Source: Trissonchulus latispiculum
Lineage: Eukaryota > Nematoda > Enoplea > Enoplida > Ironidae
Length of the DNA: 64,000 nucleotides
Direction of reading: 5' to 3'
Assembly (NCBI GenBank): GCA_030248195.1
Contig: JASAND010026422.1
Span: 1 to 64,000 of the forward strand
Made by a program: the position numbers and the translations under genes. The notes under the pieces were generated by a model. The model searched no databases. It had not been told where the DNA came from and worked only from the letters and a program-made list of their open reading frames with translations. Positions 10,180 to 20,952 of this stretch are shown here, piece by piece; the first letter of the stretch is position 1; each line of letters opens with the position of its first letter.

Positions 10180-12950
10180 ATATGAGGTCACTTTTAAGTC
10201 TGGTCTAACGGATCTGACGTTCGTTCTAGTAAATGCAAATGGAATTTTAACCAAGAAAACTCAACTAGCCTATTTTCTGGATACACTGAAGCCCGATATT
10301 TTAGCTATTTGTGAAATTAAATTGTCCAATGACATAGAAAATGTAAATTTCTGTACAAACAATAATTATATGATTTTTCGAAAAGATAGAAATAGGCATG
10401 GAGGTGGGGTTTGTATGGTCATTAAATCCAACTTAGTGGTTACGTTTCCAGTTTTTAATTCAAACTTCCATTCAGAAGGAATTGCTGTTGAACTGCTATT
10501 CCGTAGGAGTGTCCTTAATCTAGTTTTGTTTTATAGACCTCAAAATATATAGCAAGCCTTAGCTGATATCATTGAGGATTTAGCACTTATAGATTGGTCT
10601 CATCCAACTGTTATAGTAGGTGATTTTAATTTACCCACGGTAAACTGGGATAATTTACACTCACCTTTTCCTAATCATAGAAATTTTGCTGAGGCTATGG
10701 CTTCGTTTGGTTTAGTCAATTAGTTACTGAGCCGATTAGTTTCCGTCCACCAAACATTTTAGATCTAGTTTTCACGTCGGGTAATTTAGTTTGCTCTCTT
10801 TTGAATATAGGTATTCCGTTAGGAAAATCGGATCATGCATCAGTTAATTTTAATATACAAGTTGATGACAATAAAAGTCAAGATGTTATTTTTAATTTTT
10901 TTTTCAAAATGGATAAAGAAAACATTTCATCCGCTCTAGTTAATGTTGATTGGCGTTGTTTATTTTGGCACCCTACCCATATTTTTGGTGACAACTTTCT
11001 TAACCTTTTCTTTTATTTAATGGAACTAATTGACATTTTTGTGCCTAAGGGACGCTAATACCGGTATTGCTTGGCCCGAATATATAAGACGTAGGTGAAG
11101 TAGATGTTCGGATTCTTTCAAAACTTTCACTCGTGATTTAGACTTTGCTTCGAAATTTGAGTATGATCGATATCGTTCAATTTTGGATAGTATGCAGAAT
11201 CAGTATTTACGAAATTATGAGGAATCGTTTACTAAATCTGAATTCTAACAAATTTTTTCGGTATGTAAATTCTCTCTAAACTAGTCTAAACATGCCTTGC
11301 CTATTTTGAAGAATTCTGTTGGTGATGTAGCTATTACGTCACAAGAAAAAGCAAACCTCTGGAATAATTTTTTGCGGCTATTTATGTCAAAGACAATGGA
11401 GTACAACCTCAAATAGTATTTCCTAGGCTTAATGAAGATTGGAATCCCGATTTTTCTGAGGTTAACATATTTGGAATTTTACGAAATTTTCCTAAAAATA
11501 TGGTTATAGGTCCTGATCAGCTATCCATTGTTTTCATCTCTGAGATGTCAGTTGAATTATCTGAACCTTTAAGTATACTCTATGCCTATTCTTTTCATAC
11601 CGGGTACCTCAATGTTGGCGCGGCGCAAATGTTACGGCTATTTATAAAAATGGGAATTCTGAGTTAATTGAGAACTGTAGAGATGCTAGTATAGTATGTA
11701 GTTCTGTGAAACCAATGGAAATAATTGTTAACAAAATGTTGATTGATAACGGTTATTCTAAATCGATTTTTACTAAGCATCAGCATGGGTTTTTAAAAAA
11801 ACGATCAACCTTAACTAGTCTAATAAAGTGTGTTCACGAGTGGGGACAAATTATTGATAAAAAGGGTATGTTGATATACTATGTTTGGATGTTAAGAAAG
11901 CTTTCAATTCTGTGAGCCACACGAAGCTGATTTCGAAACTGAAGACGTGTGGTATTGGAGGGAACTTGCTTAGGTGGTTACGAAATGTTTTATGTAATAG
12001 AAGACAAAGAATTAAAGTCGATGAGTGTTTGTCTTCTTGGTCTATTTTGGATAGTGGGGTCCCTTAAGGCTCTGTTTTAGGCCCGACTTTGTTCCTATAC
12101 TATATAAACGATTTGCCGGAAGTTATTGAAAACTCTTCTATTTTTTGTATGCTGATGATGTCAAGTTATATCTAGGGTTTAAAAAGGTGAACACAACTCG
12201 AATTTACAAGATGATTTAAACAGAGTCTGTGAATGGTTTAATACTTGGCAGTTGGATTTAGCTGTTCATAGATGTTCAGTTCTTCATGTTGGTTCGGTTA
12301 ATCCAAGTCTCGAGTATACCATTCATGGAAATACTGCTGAAGCCTCTAACTCAGTGCGTGACCTAGGTGTAACAATTCAGCACAATCTCAAAAATTCAGA
12401 ACATTGTGCTCTTATAGCTCGTAAGAGCTATAAAGTTTCAAACTGTGTCATTTATAATTTTGTTACGGGAGATCCATTTTTAAAATTTAAACTTTTCTCA
12501 ATGTATGTTAGGCCCATTCTTGAAACAGCAAGTGAAGTTTGGAACCCCTCCCTGAAGAAAGACATAGATTTGATCGAGAATGTACAAAGGCGTTTTACCC
12601 GTCTCATTATGAGAAATCAGGACATGAGTTATTCTGATAGAATCAACTTTTTTCAAACTGAGTCTCTTCAACAGCGTAGAGTTTATCGAGATATGGTGCT
12701 GGTGTATAAAGTTCTGCACGGTCTCATAGATATCGAGGCTTCAGATCTGTTTACTTTACAAAATGTAGTATCAGTTAGAACAGCACGTGGCCATTTTTAT
12801 AAGTTAAGATTACCGAAAATTAACCTGACCGGGGTTCAAGCGTTGTTTGCCTATCGGGTAAATCATACTTGGAATAATTTACCTCAAAGAGTAGTTGATG
12901 CTGACACCTTATTTTCCTTTAAGGTGGTGGTATCGTTTACCTTATTTTAA
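10180..12950 (+). pseudogene. LINE ORF2 (endonuclease and reverse transcriptase), broken
   Basis: The endonuclease begins at about 10,195 with VLVNANGI...KPDILAICEIKL, has HGGGVCMVI (about 10,400), VVGDFNLP-type catalytic sequence (about 10,615) and a SDHASVNF end (about 10,830). The reverse transcriptase shows GPDQLS (about 11,510), QHGFLKKRST (about 11,783), a VKKAFNSVSHTKL block (about 11,890), a GSVLGPTLF block (about 12,070) and a YADDV catalytic box (about 12,147). The C-terminal part (12,252-12,950) has VRDLGVTIQ, VRPILE, IENVQRRFT and a HTWNNLP end. At least six stops or frameshifts break it, so it cannot make active protein. It would nick target DNA and copy LINE RNA. Confidence 0.85.
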
Positions 12951-12990
12951 AGGCAAACTTTATAGCAAGCAAATAATCCCAATAACCTGA

Positions 12991-13972
12991 AATATCGCTT
13001 AGCGACCTTACTAGTGTTCCCAATCATGCTGATAAAACTTTAAATTGTTTATGAAGAAATTTTTACTTTGACCAAAATTCTATATTTGACGGAAAATGGT
13101 GATAACGAGTTTTTCAATTTTTTAGTAGTTTTAGAATTTTTTACCATTATTAACATAAGTGGACACAATCCAGACTAGCAACAGAAAAAATTGAAAAAAC
13201 TCAAGTTTTCTAAATTTTTTAAGCTTGAACCAGATTACTTTCGGTGAGCAGACACCGTGCAGCTGTATCTGCTTCGCCGGAAATCTAAATTTATAAGAAA
13301 ATGAAATTTTTCGTTTAATGTCACTCATTGATGCATATTTAATGATTGTGGATAACTGGCAAATTAAAATAACCCATAATAGCAACATTCAGACACATTC
13401 TACGCGTGGGAGAGTGCGGGGGTGAGTAAAATTACGAAGGGGAAATATAAATAAAATAACGCTATTCGTCCCCCCAAAACCTCCAAAACCTGGAAATAAA
13501 TAACTCCGCCCCACTCGTTTTCTTCCTCCAACAACCAGTCTGTATCACTATTTAAGGATAACAAAATCATCAATCCTTTTTGGTCACTGCTGCGCGTTTG
13601 TAATGGCAAGCCAGCACTTAGCTAAGCACCAATTATGTTAATCGTTCAATAGTGAAGGAATTTTATGTTTTAAACAAGGTTTTCTCACATTTCGAATAGT
13701 ATTGTGTTTTCAAATTTGACGTACAAATTGACCAAAACCCATTGCAGGTCTTTTTTCCTAGTTTTCCGTTTGAGTCAAGAACAACTGAGATATCGCTTGT
13801 TGAATATTGAAAAATGGCGTCAGTGTGCGTTTTTGGTAGTTTCCTTTCGACATGCTGAACAGTAATTAAAATGTTGAAAAATGTCCCTCGTCAAGACATT
13901 CCTGTCTGCGCATACGAAATTTCAGCTCTCTAACTTAATTTAATCGAAAGTAATCCTTGTTTGTCAGGGGAC
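12991..13972. other. Non-coding stretch
   Basis: AT-rich sequence downstream of the LINE. Minus-strand frames at 13,131-13,388 and 13,400-13,609 have no family motif. Nothing further is supported. Confidence 0.5.
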
Positions 13973-14566
13973 GTCGACCCATATCCAGCAAAAATTTGTT
14001 ATAAATATCAAAAATCAAGAATTTGACAAGTTTTACTAGATAAAGAAAATATTTAAAAACAAAAATCAAAAATTCATGCAATCACTCAGAGAATAAATAG
14101 CTTGAAATATCAAATATCAAAGGTTTATGCATTTGTACATGCCATTTCCTAAAAACAAAAATCAAAAATCAAAAGCTTCTCTGATTGGCTGGCGGCTTCG
14201 GCCAATCATGCAGCAGCATAGAGTCACGTACTTTCCACTAATGAAACCTATATGTTTGATGTTGCAGGTTTGCTGTAGCTATATATATTTCTTGAAAATT
14301 ATATCTTATCGGAGGTTGTCAACTTAAACATTAACAATGGTTATTTTTGAGAAAAGCGGTTGTTTCAAAAATATTGCCACATGTTAAGCCACCCAAAGTT
14401 GGCTTACTTATACTCAATCGATACAGCGTCCAAATGCCCATTTAATGAATGCCTGTTAGCCGGACTTTATTGTTTTAAGCTACAGATTTGGCGAAAACCA
14501 TTTTGGCAAAAGTGCGATTATTTTATTTTGAACACAGATTTCTCAAAAACTACTCGACCGATTTCG
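13973..14566 (+). repeat. Dispersed repeat copy A (inverted partner at 59,624-61,001)
   Basis: The block from GGGGACGTCGACCCATATC to CTCGACCGATT matches the reverse complement of 59,624-61,001 at roughly 95% by eye. Shared features include ATCAAAAATCAAAAGCTTCT and TATATATATTTC. This copy lacks about 800 bp present in the other, at its position ~14,325. It also lacks the hAT MITE sitting at the end of the other copy, so it serves as an empty-site reference. Function and class are unknown. Confidence 0.8.
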
Positions 14567-15164
14567 GTTGAAATTCGTACTTCTGCGGAGGGACGTTTTT
14601 CTTGGTTTGGGCTAAAACGTATCGAGTAGCAAGAAAACTCAATGTGAAGTTGCAAAATTTCGTGTTACCGTGCATTTGGCCGGTTTTCTCGACCGTTAAG
14701 ACCTGCTGAGCCAAATCCAATAAACTTCCGTCGACCCATAGGTCCTTCATTTTATATCATGGCACAAAAAGAAGTTTGGCCGATTCGACAGTTTTGAGAA
14801 ATCGATGTTCAAAGATTTTTGATCTATATTTGGCCGTTATGGCAAAACTTTTGCATATTTTCTCGTCACTTTCCAACTTTTTCAAAAGAATTGTTCGACA
14901 CCGGAAAAGTTTGCTCAAGAAATTCTTCAAGTTGAAACTGGGAATCTTTGCACAAAAAATTTTTCAAACTAATATTATATAGGTATTCTAGACAAATCCT
15001 GATGACTAAACTATTATCATAATCCGTATAAACAGAATTTTTAGTCGGAGAACTCATGTATGATTTCGCTTTGTTTTTGTTATTCAGAACGTAACAGCCT
15101 GTGGTCAGCTACCTAATCAGTTATGTTGGTAGTTGCGAAAAATGAGTCCCAAAGCCCTGGTGTG
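14567..15164. other. Non-coding stretch up to the Polinton-like element
   Basis: AT-rich DNA with short frames of no recognisable type. The last bases are the left copy of the 6-bp target duplication GGTGCC (15,165-15,170). Confidence 0.5.
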
Positions 15165-15170
15165 GGTGCC

Positions 15171-15284
15171 AGTAGTATTGTTTTTAGGCGTTCTGTATAA
15201 ATTGTGGTTCAATAAGTGTGGTTCATTATTGTGGTCTCTTGTCGTGTGTACAACCCTTGAACCAACCTCGTATCCCAAGTGTGG
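15171..15284 (+). repeat. Left terminal inverted repeat of the Polinton-like element
   Basis: Matches the reverse complement of 44,055-44,165 with a few mismatches and one small indel. It contains repeated TGTGGTTC/TGTGGTC motifs about 15 bases apart (near 15,195, 15,210 and 15,225), plausible binding sites for a replication or integration protein. Confidence 0.9.
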
Positions 15285-15995
15285 TGCCAGTTCTACGCGG
15301 CAGTCCCCTAGCGTAATCCTCTATATGTGGTACTCTGGAAAATGTAAATAAACAATAACAAAAACTGCAGAAAATACCGATAAAGATTGAAAGCAGAACC
15401 AAACTGTAAACTCCACAAAAACTGCAATTTCATAAAATGTTTCTTAGTTTTTCAATATTCAAAAAATACCAGTTTAATACGCAGTTTAACGTGAACATGT
15501 TTAACTTAATGTCTAAATTTTAATTTCAGCAAAAATAATCTGGTTTACACATAAAGAATGCCAAATGTTTCTTACAGTGAAATCAAAAAAATGTAATTAA
15601 AGACATAGTTTTTAGAGCAGTAATTTCAAAAAGCGTGTCAAACTTGGATACTGCGAGATTATTTTTAGATCAACAATCACAACTATTAATTTTAAGTTGT
15701 ATGAAAACGAAGAAATTCATCCAATCTCGAAATTTAATTTGGGGGGGGGGCTCCCTACCCTAATCAGGTTTTTTATTCAAAATGTCATTTAATGAGAATG
15801 TGTACAAACTATTAAAACAACATGCTTAAAAATAGGACATTTCTTTAGGGGTTTTAAATTTTTGATAAATAATATTCAGGACACAGAAATAGGATTCGTC
15901 CTAATCTAATTAAACAAACCTATTGTCCTTATTGCAAGCTAATCAAACAACCAAAAACCTATAAATAAGCACTTCATTCAGTTTGATTAACAAAC
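15285..15995. promoter_or_regulatory. Left subterminal non-coding region and candidate TATA promoter
   Basis: No reading frame of note. A TATAAATA box at 15,960-15,967 lies 36 bases before the ATG at 15,996, and a TCAGT initiator-like motif sits at 15,978-15,982. The spacing between TATA and this TCAGT (about 20) is shorter than usual, so the exact transcription start is uncertain. A G9 run occurs near 15,742. Confidence 0.5.
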
Positions 15996-17408
15996 ATGGC
16001 GGACTCATGTGATCCTTTTCAGTATTACTTACAGTATATGTCGGAAAATATATACTGTAACTATGACTCCCGACTCCCAAATCTAAGTCCTGTGTATCTC
16101 AATCGCATGACTTATCAGGTGGAGAGCGATCCGAATGGTTCACATTCTTTTAAAAATCTAGATGAACAGATTGGTTTTCACCAAGAGACAGACAACGATC
16201 CAAGACTACCTACGGGGCATCAGGTGGCTGGTTTAGCCCAGGTGGGGGAACATCTGGAGGAAGATACTGGATTCCCTCGGTACAGCGGAAATGATCTAGG
16301 GTCACCTGTGGGGGATCAAGTGGACGGTTTAGCCCAGGTGGGGAAACATCTGAAGGAAGATACTGGATTCCCTCGGTACCGCGGAAATGGTCTAGGGTCA
16401 CCTGTGGGGGATCAAGTGGACGGTTTAGCCCAGGTGGGGAAACATCTGAAGGAAGATACTGGATTCCCTCGGTACAGCGGAAATGATCTAGGGTCACCTG
16501 TGGAGGATCAAGTGGACGGTTTAGCCCAGGTGGGGGAACATCTGAAGGAAGATACTGGATTCCCTCGGTACCGCGGAAATGATCTAGGGTCACCTGTGGG
16601 GGATCAAGTGGACGGTTTAGCCCAGGTGGGGAAACATCTGAAGGAAGATACTGGATTCCCTCGGTACCGCGGAAATGGTCTAGGGTCACCTGTGGGGGAT
16701 CAAGTGGACGGTTTAGCCCAGGTGGGGAAACATCTGAAGGAAGATACTGGATTCCCTCGGTACAGCGGAAATGATCTAGGGTCACCTGTGGAGGATCAAG
16801 TGGACGGTTTAGCCCAGGTGGGGGAACATCTGAAGGAAGATACTGGATTCCCTCGGTACCGCGGAAATGATCTAGGGTCACCTGTGGGGGATCAAGTGGA
16901 CGGTTTAGCCCAGGTGGGGAAACATCTGGAAGAAGGTTCTGGATTCCCACAACATAAGGGAAACGATCTAGAGGCACCTATGGCGGATCAGTTTGAAAGT
17001 CATCAGGATGCGCTTTCCCTGGAGGATCAGGGATTTCAGAACTCGCAAAACGTAATGACGGTTATTGCTTGTTCTAACTGTCTCTCTAGAACATATTTTG
17101 ATTATGAACAAAACGTTTGCGATATTGTTGATGGTCCTAAAATTACAGACAAAATGGCTGCTAAGGCCAACATGTCTGTCCTAGTTAAAAAGGGTAACTA
17201 CTTTCTTTACCCCATAACATCAAAATATCGCCTTCGGTTGTTCTGTGATATGAAATTTTGCAGATCTGATGAAGTCGTGATTTTATCCACATATTCACAA
17301 CTTCATCAGAAATATATTTTGTCTGATGAAATTGCATGGATTAACAACGTTGCAGTTTCTTGTGGGATGAAACCTTTTTATGAAGGTTTGTCCGCTCTGT
17401 TTATCTGA
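15996..17408 (+). CDS. Repeat-containing protein of the Polinton-like element, function unknown
   Basis: An intact 470-aa frame starting with ATG behind a TATA box. Residues 1-~80 are unique. Then come seven near-identical 32-aa units (96 bp each, starting at 16,269 and every 96 bases to 16,845) flanked by half units, each with G-F-P-R-Y, DQVDGLAQVG and HLKEDT. The C-terminal ~125 residues are non-repetitive, with C-x2-C near residue 363 and several Cys and aromatic residues. No signal peptide or membrane segment is seen. Units 2-4 and 5-7 are duplicates of each other. I do not recognise the family. A long solenoid or fibre-like structural protein is possible but unproven. The opposite strand of the repeat is also open because 96 is a multiple of three. 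Confidence 0.75.
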   Translation: MADSCDPFQYYLQYMSENIYCNYDSRLPNLSPVYLNRMTYQVESDPNGSHSFKNLDEQIGFHQETDNDPRLPTGHQVAGLAQVGEHLEEDTGFPRYSGNDLGSPVGDQVDGLAQVGKHLKEDTGFPRYRGNGLGSPVGDQVDGLAQVGKHLKEDTGFPRYSGNDLGSPVEDQVDGLAQVGEHLKEDTGFPRYRGNDLGSPVGDQVDGLAQVGKHLKEDTGFPRYRGNGLGSPVGDQVDGLAQVGKHLKEDTGFPRYSGNDLGSPVEDQVDGLAQVGEHLKEDTGFPRYRGNDLGSPVGDQVDGLAQVGKHLEEGSGFPQHKGNDLEAPMADQFESHQDALSLEDQGFQNSQNVMTVIACSNCLSRTYFDYEQNVCDIVDGPKITDKMAAKANMSVLVKKGNYFLYPITSKYRLRLFCDMKFCRSDEVVILSTYSQLHQKYILSDEIAWINNVAVSCGMKPFYEGLSALFI

Positions 17409-18634
17409 ATATGCATAAATATTTTGACAGCGTTCTAAAATAATTCAAACGTTCTATTAATGAAAACAAATTAAGAAATTGCTATAAATTTTCTATTTAA
17501 ACAGTATTGCGTAGACAGTACAAGAAACGTATGCAGTTTAACCAATGTTATTTTAAAACAGAGTATATATTGTTGCTGAAAAACTTTATTGAAAGCAATT
17601 TACATGATTTCTAGAACAAACTTAGATAGTTGAAATTCCCAAATATTGTACAAAGCAGTTGCTTCGCAGACTAGTATGCTCGTAAATAGTGTAATTTAAA
17701 CAAGTTTCCAAATTTAACACATTAAAGAAACAGAATTGTGGAAAGCAGCAAACTTTATAGTTTTGGGAAAATGCATTAAATTTTAGCCTGAGTTGTCAAA
17801 GCTCTGAAGTCTAACAAGTTAATTCTGGAAATTTGAAATGCACCAAATGTATGGTAAAGCTGATCATTTTGTTTCAGAGCTGTTGTCAAAATTTTACCGC
17901 GTATACCTCACTGGGTGGTCAAAGCAATTGTGCAAAGTTGCATGTATCTGAAAGATTCCATTCTACATGGTTTTAATGAAATTTCAAGTGATTCAACCAA
18001 TAATTAAATTTGTATACAATGTCATAAACATATCTGGGGTACACATCTTGAATTTCACTTGTTGCATTTGATAGGATCAACCATCTCTATGAAATGAAAG
18101 GGTTTTCAGCTTTTTGCTTTTTGAATTTCTAATGATTTATACTAAATTTCGAAAATATTTATGATAATGATAAAATTGATACCATGTAGAGTTAAGATAT
18201 AAATATAGCAATTAATCATATATGTATGTTATTTTTGTACATATACCAATATAGATGGTGTTTATCAAGTATTGTATTGAAATAATAAACTAAATATATT
18301 TATTTCAAAAAATTATTACAAACTAGAAGCATATAGGTTATACACATTCTTCATAAAATGTAACACAATAGCTTACAAAATGCAGCGCGTTTAATGAAAG
18401 TTTGCAGTCAATTTTTCACTGACTCCAGTGTTTCTTCGGTGCCTCGACGGCCTCCACATCCAAATACTTCATCGATCTTTTCTGCTTAATTGATCGACAG
18501 CAGATCTTGTCACCAGATCCATTTCGTTTACCGCTGCTAGCACGCCTATTAGTACCACATTTCTTACCGCCACGCCCATGTTCAACTCCAACGCTACCAT
18601 CACCACCACCGCCACCTCTACCACCACCAACTCT
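17409..18634. other. Non-coding AT-rich region inside the Polinton-like element
   Basis: No supported frame. AATAATAAACTAAAT near 18,283 supplies possible polyadenylation signals for the upstream plus-strand gene, and TTTATT nearby could serve the minus-strand gene beyond. A missing capsid or integrase gene might be expected in such space, but no trace of one is visible. Confidence 0.5.
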
Positions 18635-19249
18635 TCATCCTTCTCCATCACCACCACCACCACAACCACCACCTCCTCCACCACCAACACAACCACCACC
18701 TCCGCCAACTTCTCCACCGTCGCCTCCAGCAACTGCTCCTCCTCCACGTCCACCTCCAGCTTCACCATTCCTAGCCTCACCACCACCATCAACTGCTCCT
18801 CCATCACCACCGCCCAAATCATTTTCACCAATTGGGGCTGCAGCTATTGCTGCGATGATTTCGATGAAAGCTCCTCGTAGTCTGTTCCACTCAGCCCTGG
18901 AAAGAGCTATTCCAAAGCTTCGACTAGGGATGTCCTTGTCCTCATTCACCCACCAACACCTCAAATGTATAAAAGGAACTCCATTGAAGGTGGAAATTGT
19001 CAACCACTTTCGTCGACCAATTTTTGGTCCATCTTTTCTTAAAAGTTCGCTTCCCCTTTCCAAAGCGTTAGAAACCACCTCTGCTGAGTCAACCACCAAT
19101 TGGAATTCCCAAGGCAGCAGGCCAAATGTTTGAGTAAATCCATTCCCCCGAACCCAGCTAAACTGAACCAGCAAACGACCAGCACTTATTTTTTTCACCT
19201 TGAGAGTTTTCCCAGCACCAATCTCATACGTGAAGATAACTTCAACCAT
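18635..19249 (-). CDS. PC4-like ssDNA-binding protein with glycine-rich tail
   Basis: Intact 204-aa minus-strand frame starting MVEVIFTYEIG. Residues ~20-125 resemble the PC4/p15 single-stranded-DNA-binding fold: a strand region RLLVQFSWVRG, then VPFIHLRCWW, then an acidic turn with D-I-P-S-R-S-F-G-I-A-L-S followed by an E-W-N-R-L-R helix. This matches the PC4 pattern of strand, acidic turn, P..KGI-L-S, helix. Residues ~140-204 are almost only Gly with Asp, Glu and Ala. The likely role is coating single-stranded DNA during strand-displacement replication by the neighbouring polymerase. A minus-strand TATAAATATA lies at 19,336-19,327 upstream. The assignment rests on motif pattern only. Long plus-strand frames here are shadows of the Gly codons. 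Confidence 0.6.
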   Translation of the reverse strand: MVEVIFTYEIGAGKTLKVKKISAGRLLVQFSWVRGNGFTQTFGLLPWEFQLVVDSAEVVSNALERGSELLRKDGPKIGRRKWLTISTFNGVPFIHLRCWWVNEDKDIPSRSFGIALSRAEWNRLRGAFIEIIAAIAAAPIGENDLGGGDGGAVDGGGEARNGEAGGGRGGGAVAGGDGGEVGGGGGCVGGGGGGGCGGGGDGEG

Positions 19250-20300
19250 CTCAGCAACACAGAATGAATAACTGAATAACTGAATCCTTCGAGTAGCTGT
19301 ACTGTTGTAAATTGTTAAGATTCACTTATATTTATACGAAAAAACTAGGGCTTGTGTTTTGGATTGCAAAAATTGGTGTCCTGATTCAATTTAGCTTCCA
19401 GGTGCAAAATGCCACAAGGTCCACCCAATTTCTGTGATGAAGATGGAATAATAACCCAAATACAATTCAATTCTTGCTACAGGGGGTTTTCATTGTCTCA
19501 AATGAATAATCTCCATACAGTAAAATGTCAAAACATCAACCTAATTTGCATAACTAAGACAAACGATCAAACCAGTTTTCCAGACATTTCTCCTGGCACG
19601 AAAATTTCGCACTAATAGCCTGAAGTGTTTTAACAGCCCTAGTTTAACACCCTTCCGGGTATAAAATCTCAGCCTAATTGCCTATTTTGCATAACGAAGA
19701 CGAATAATGCAATGAATGTTTTAAGAAATTTTACCAGGTACTCCAATCACTAAAATATTTCCGCAGGCCTTGCGATTGTTTCAAAACCAGTTAGTAAACC
19801 TATGCTATGTGCTTTGAGTGTAGACTTTGCTCCAGAAAGATTTTATTTTTTCATGAAATTTAGACCACGAAAATGAGGTTTTAACCTGATTTTCTCACAT
19901 ATAAGACACCAAATTTGGAATTGAACACCAAAGTATTCAATTATTCAACTATTTGCCTGCTGTGGATCATCCTTGCTGAGATTCCTCCCACATATCTCTC
20001 TCTCTCTCTCTCTCCCTCTCTCTCTTCGGGAATCTCGCTTGGCATAGATTGGTGTTGCCACCTTTGCTTCCACATTCCACATACTCCCACATTCCCTGAT
20101 CATTGCTAATCAATCACGAATGTAAGCATATTGCTTGGTTTGTTCATTGATTTGTAGAAAGTTTTTGATATATCTGTTTGTGTAGTTTTTGTGTTATTGA
20201 ACTATTAAAGTCAAACTAATTTGCATAATGCATATTTGTATAAATGCTGTAACTACCCATTTGATACATATAGATATTTTGAATTATATAATTTAATACT
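19250..20300. other. Intergenic region between divergent PC4-like and polymerase genes
   Basis: Divergent upstream region, mostly AT-rich, with a (CT)n microsatellite at about 19,997-20,032. A minus-strand TATA box (19,336-19,327), an ATTGG (CCAAT on minus, ~19,371) and ACAGT/TCAGT initiator-like motifs serve the PC4-like gene. Small frames at 19,409 and 19,915 have no recognisable content. Confidence 0.5.
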
Positions 20301-20455
20301 AGAACGTTCTGGAAACTTCTGGAATGTTTTATTAAAACTCATCAACCAATGAAATCGCTAGAACAGTCACGTGATAAATTTTTTAACCAATCAAATTTAT
20401 TCTTTCTCTCTTGGAAAAGTATATAAGGAAAAATTTTTGATTTTTCTTCAGTCAT
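20301..20455 (+). promoter_or_regulatory. Polymerase promoter with heat-shock element, CCAAT, E-box, TATA and Inr
   Basis: 20,301-20,325 is five contiguous perfect, alternately inverted 5-bp units nGAAn/nTTCn plus a partial sixth, the consensus binding array of heat-shock factor. Downstream are CCAAT boxes (20,346-20,350 and 20,387-20,391) and a symmetrical TCACGTGA E-box (20,368-20,375). A TATATAAG box at 20,420-20,427 lies exactly 30 bases before the A of a TCAGT initiator at 20,450. The spacing and order are those of a strong inducible RNA polymerase II promoter, similar in plan to animal heat-shock genes. The transcript would read into the zinc-finger/polymerase gene. Confidence 0.8.
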
Positions 20456-20535
20456 GCTTTATCTTTGTTAGAAACCACACTTGTTTAATGAGTCGTAGCT
20501 CATGCTGTTGATTCTGTTTCATTGATTTGCAAACA

Positions 20536-20719
20536 GTAAGTGTTATTGTCATAAGTAGTATAAAATCGAGGGTTCTGGTATTTTCCATTTAACTTAAAAG
20601 GAAAGTAGTATAAAGACGATGGTTCTGGATTTAACTATTTAACTTAAAATTAAAGTAGTATAAAATAGAGGTTTTATCACAGTTTGCGGTTGATTGTCAT
20701 TTATCCCTCCAACTTTCAG
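20536..20719 (+). other. Candidate 5'-UTR intron with three 50-bp repeats
   Basis: A GTAAGT donor at 20,536 and a pyrimidine-rich CTCCAACTTTCAG acceptor ending at 20,719 lie between the predicted start site (20,450) and the ATG at 20,728. The interval holds three ~50-bp tandem copies beginning AAGTAGTATAAA at 20,553, 20,603 and 20,653. Splicing would remove them and leave a short leader. Alternatively the TATAAA in each copy may act as start sites. Confidence 0.5.
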
Positions 20720-20727
20720 CTTAAATA

Positions 20728-20952
20728 ATGGTTTGGTCCTGTTGTGGAAAATCCTTCCAAAGCCAGCCAGCTCTTAGACGTCATACTGCCACCGTTCATC
20801 ATCGAGGTCAGTACGTATGCAGTCAGTGTGCACGAGTGTTGTCGAGACGAGACGCACTGAAGCGGCACATGAAGCTTCATCAGCGTGAAAAGCCTCAGAT
20901 CGACTCGGAACCGGAATACAAACGCGACAAGCTGTTGACCCGGTTGAGTTAA
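20728..20952 (+). CDS. C2H2 zinc-finger leader, probably the N-terminus of the polymerase
   Basis: A 74-codon ATG frame right after the candidate acceptor. It has two C2H2 fingers: C-C-G-K-S-F...L-R-R-H-x4-H (residues ~5-24) and C-x2-C...L-K-R-H-x3-H (residues ~31-52), then an acidic linker with IDSEPEYKRDK. It ends at a stop 15 bases before the polymerase frame, which is open from 20,889. Polymerases of this kind in animal genomes often have N-terminal fingers. A single-base deletion around 20,890-20,945 may therefore have cut one long protein in two. A separate small DNA-binding protein is the alternative. Confidence 0.6.
   Translation: MVWSCCGKSFQSQPALRRHTATVHHRGQYVCSQCARVLSRRDALKRHMKLHQREKPQIDSEPEYKRDKLLTRLS

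Larger units (their letters stand above)
8451..12990 (+). mobile_element. Decayed CR1/Jockey-like LINE, nearly full length
   Basis: The stretch holds, in order and on one strand, an ORF1 with a PHD-like zinc finger, an apurinic-endonuclease domain, a reverse transcriptase and the C-terminal domain of ORF2. That is the standard layout of this LINE group. Frames are broken in many places by stops and frameshifts, and ORF1 is split by a repeat at about 9165-9840. No clear 3' microsatellite tail or target duplication could be fixed, so the ends are approximate. Confidence 0.85.

Noticed and set aside
16240..16960. Possible CRISPR-like array
   Set aside because: Units are contiguous without unique spacers and encode protein in a eukaryotic element.
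16210..16977. 255-codon minus-strand frame in the 96-bp repeats
   Set aside because: Open only because the unit is a multiple of three without stops. It has no unique ends, whereas the plus frame has start, unique N- and C-termini and TATA box.
18507..19133. Long plus-strand proline-rich frame opposite the PC4-like gene
   Set aside because: It is the complement of the glycine codons. The minus frame has the ssDNA-binding-like domain, ATG and TATA box.
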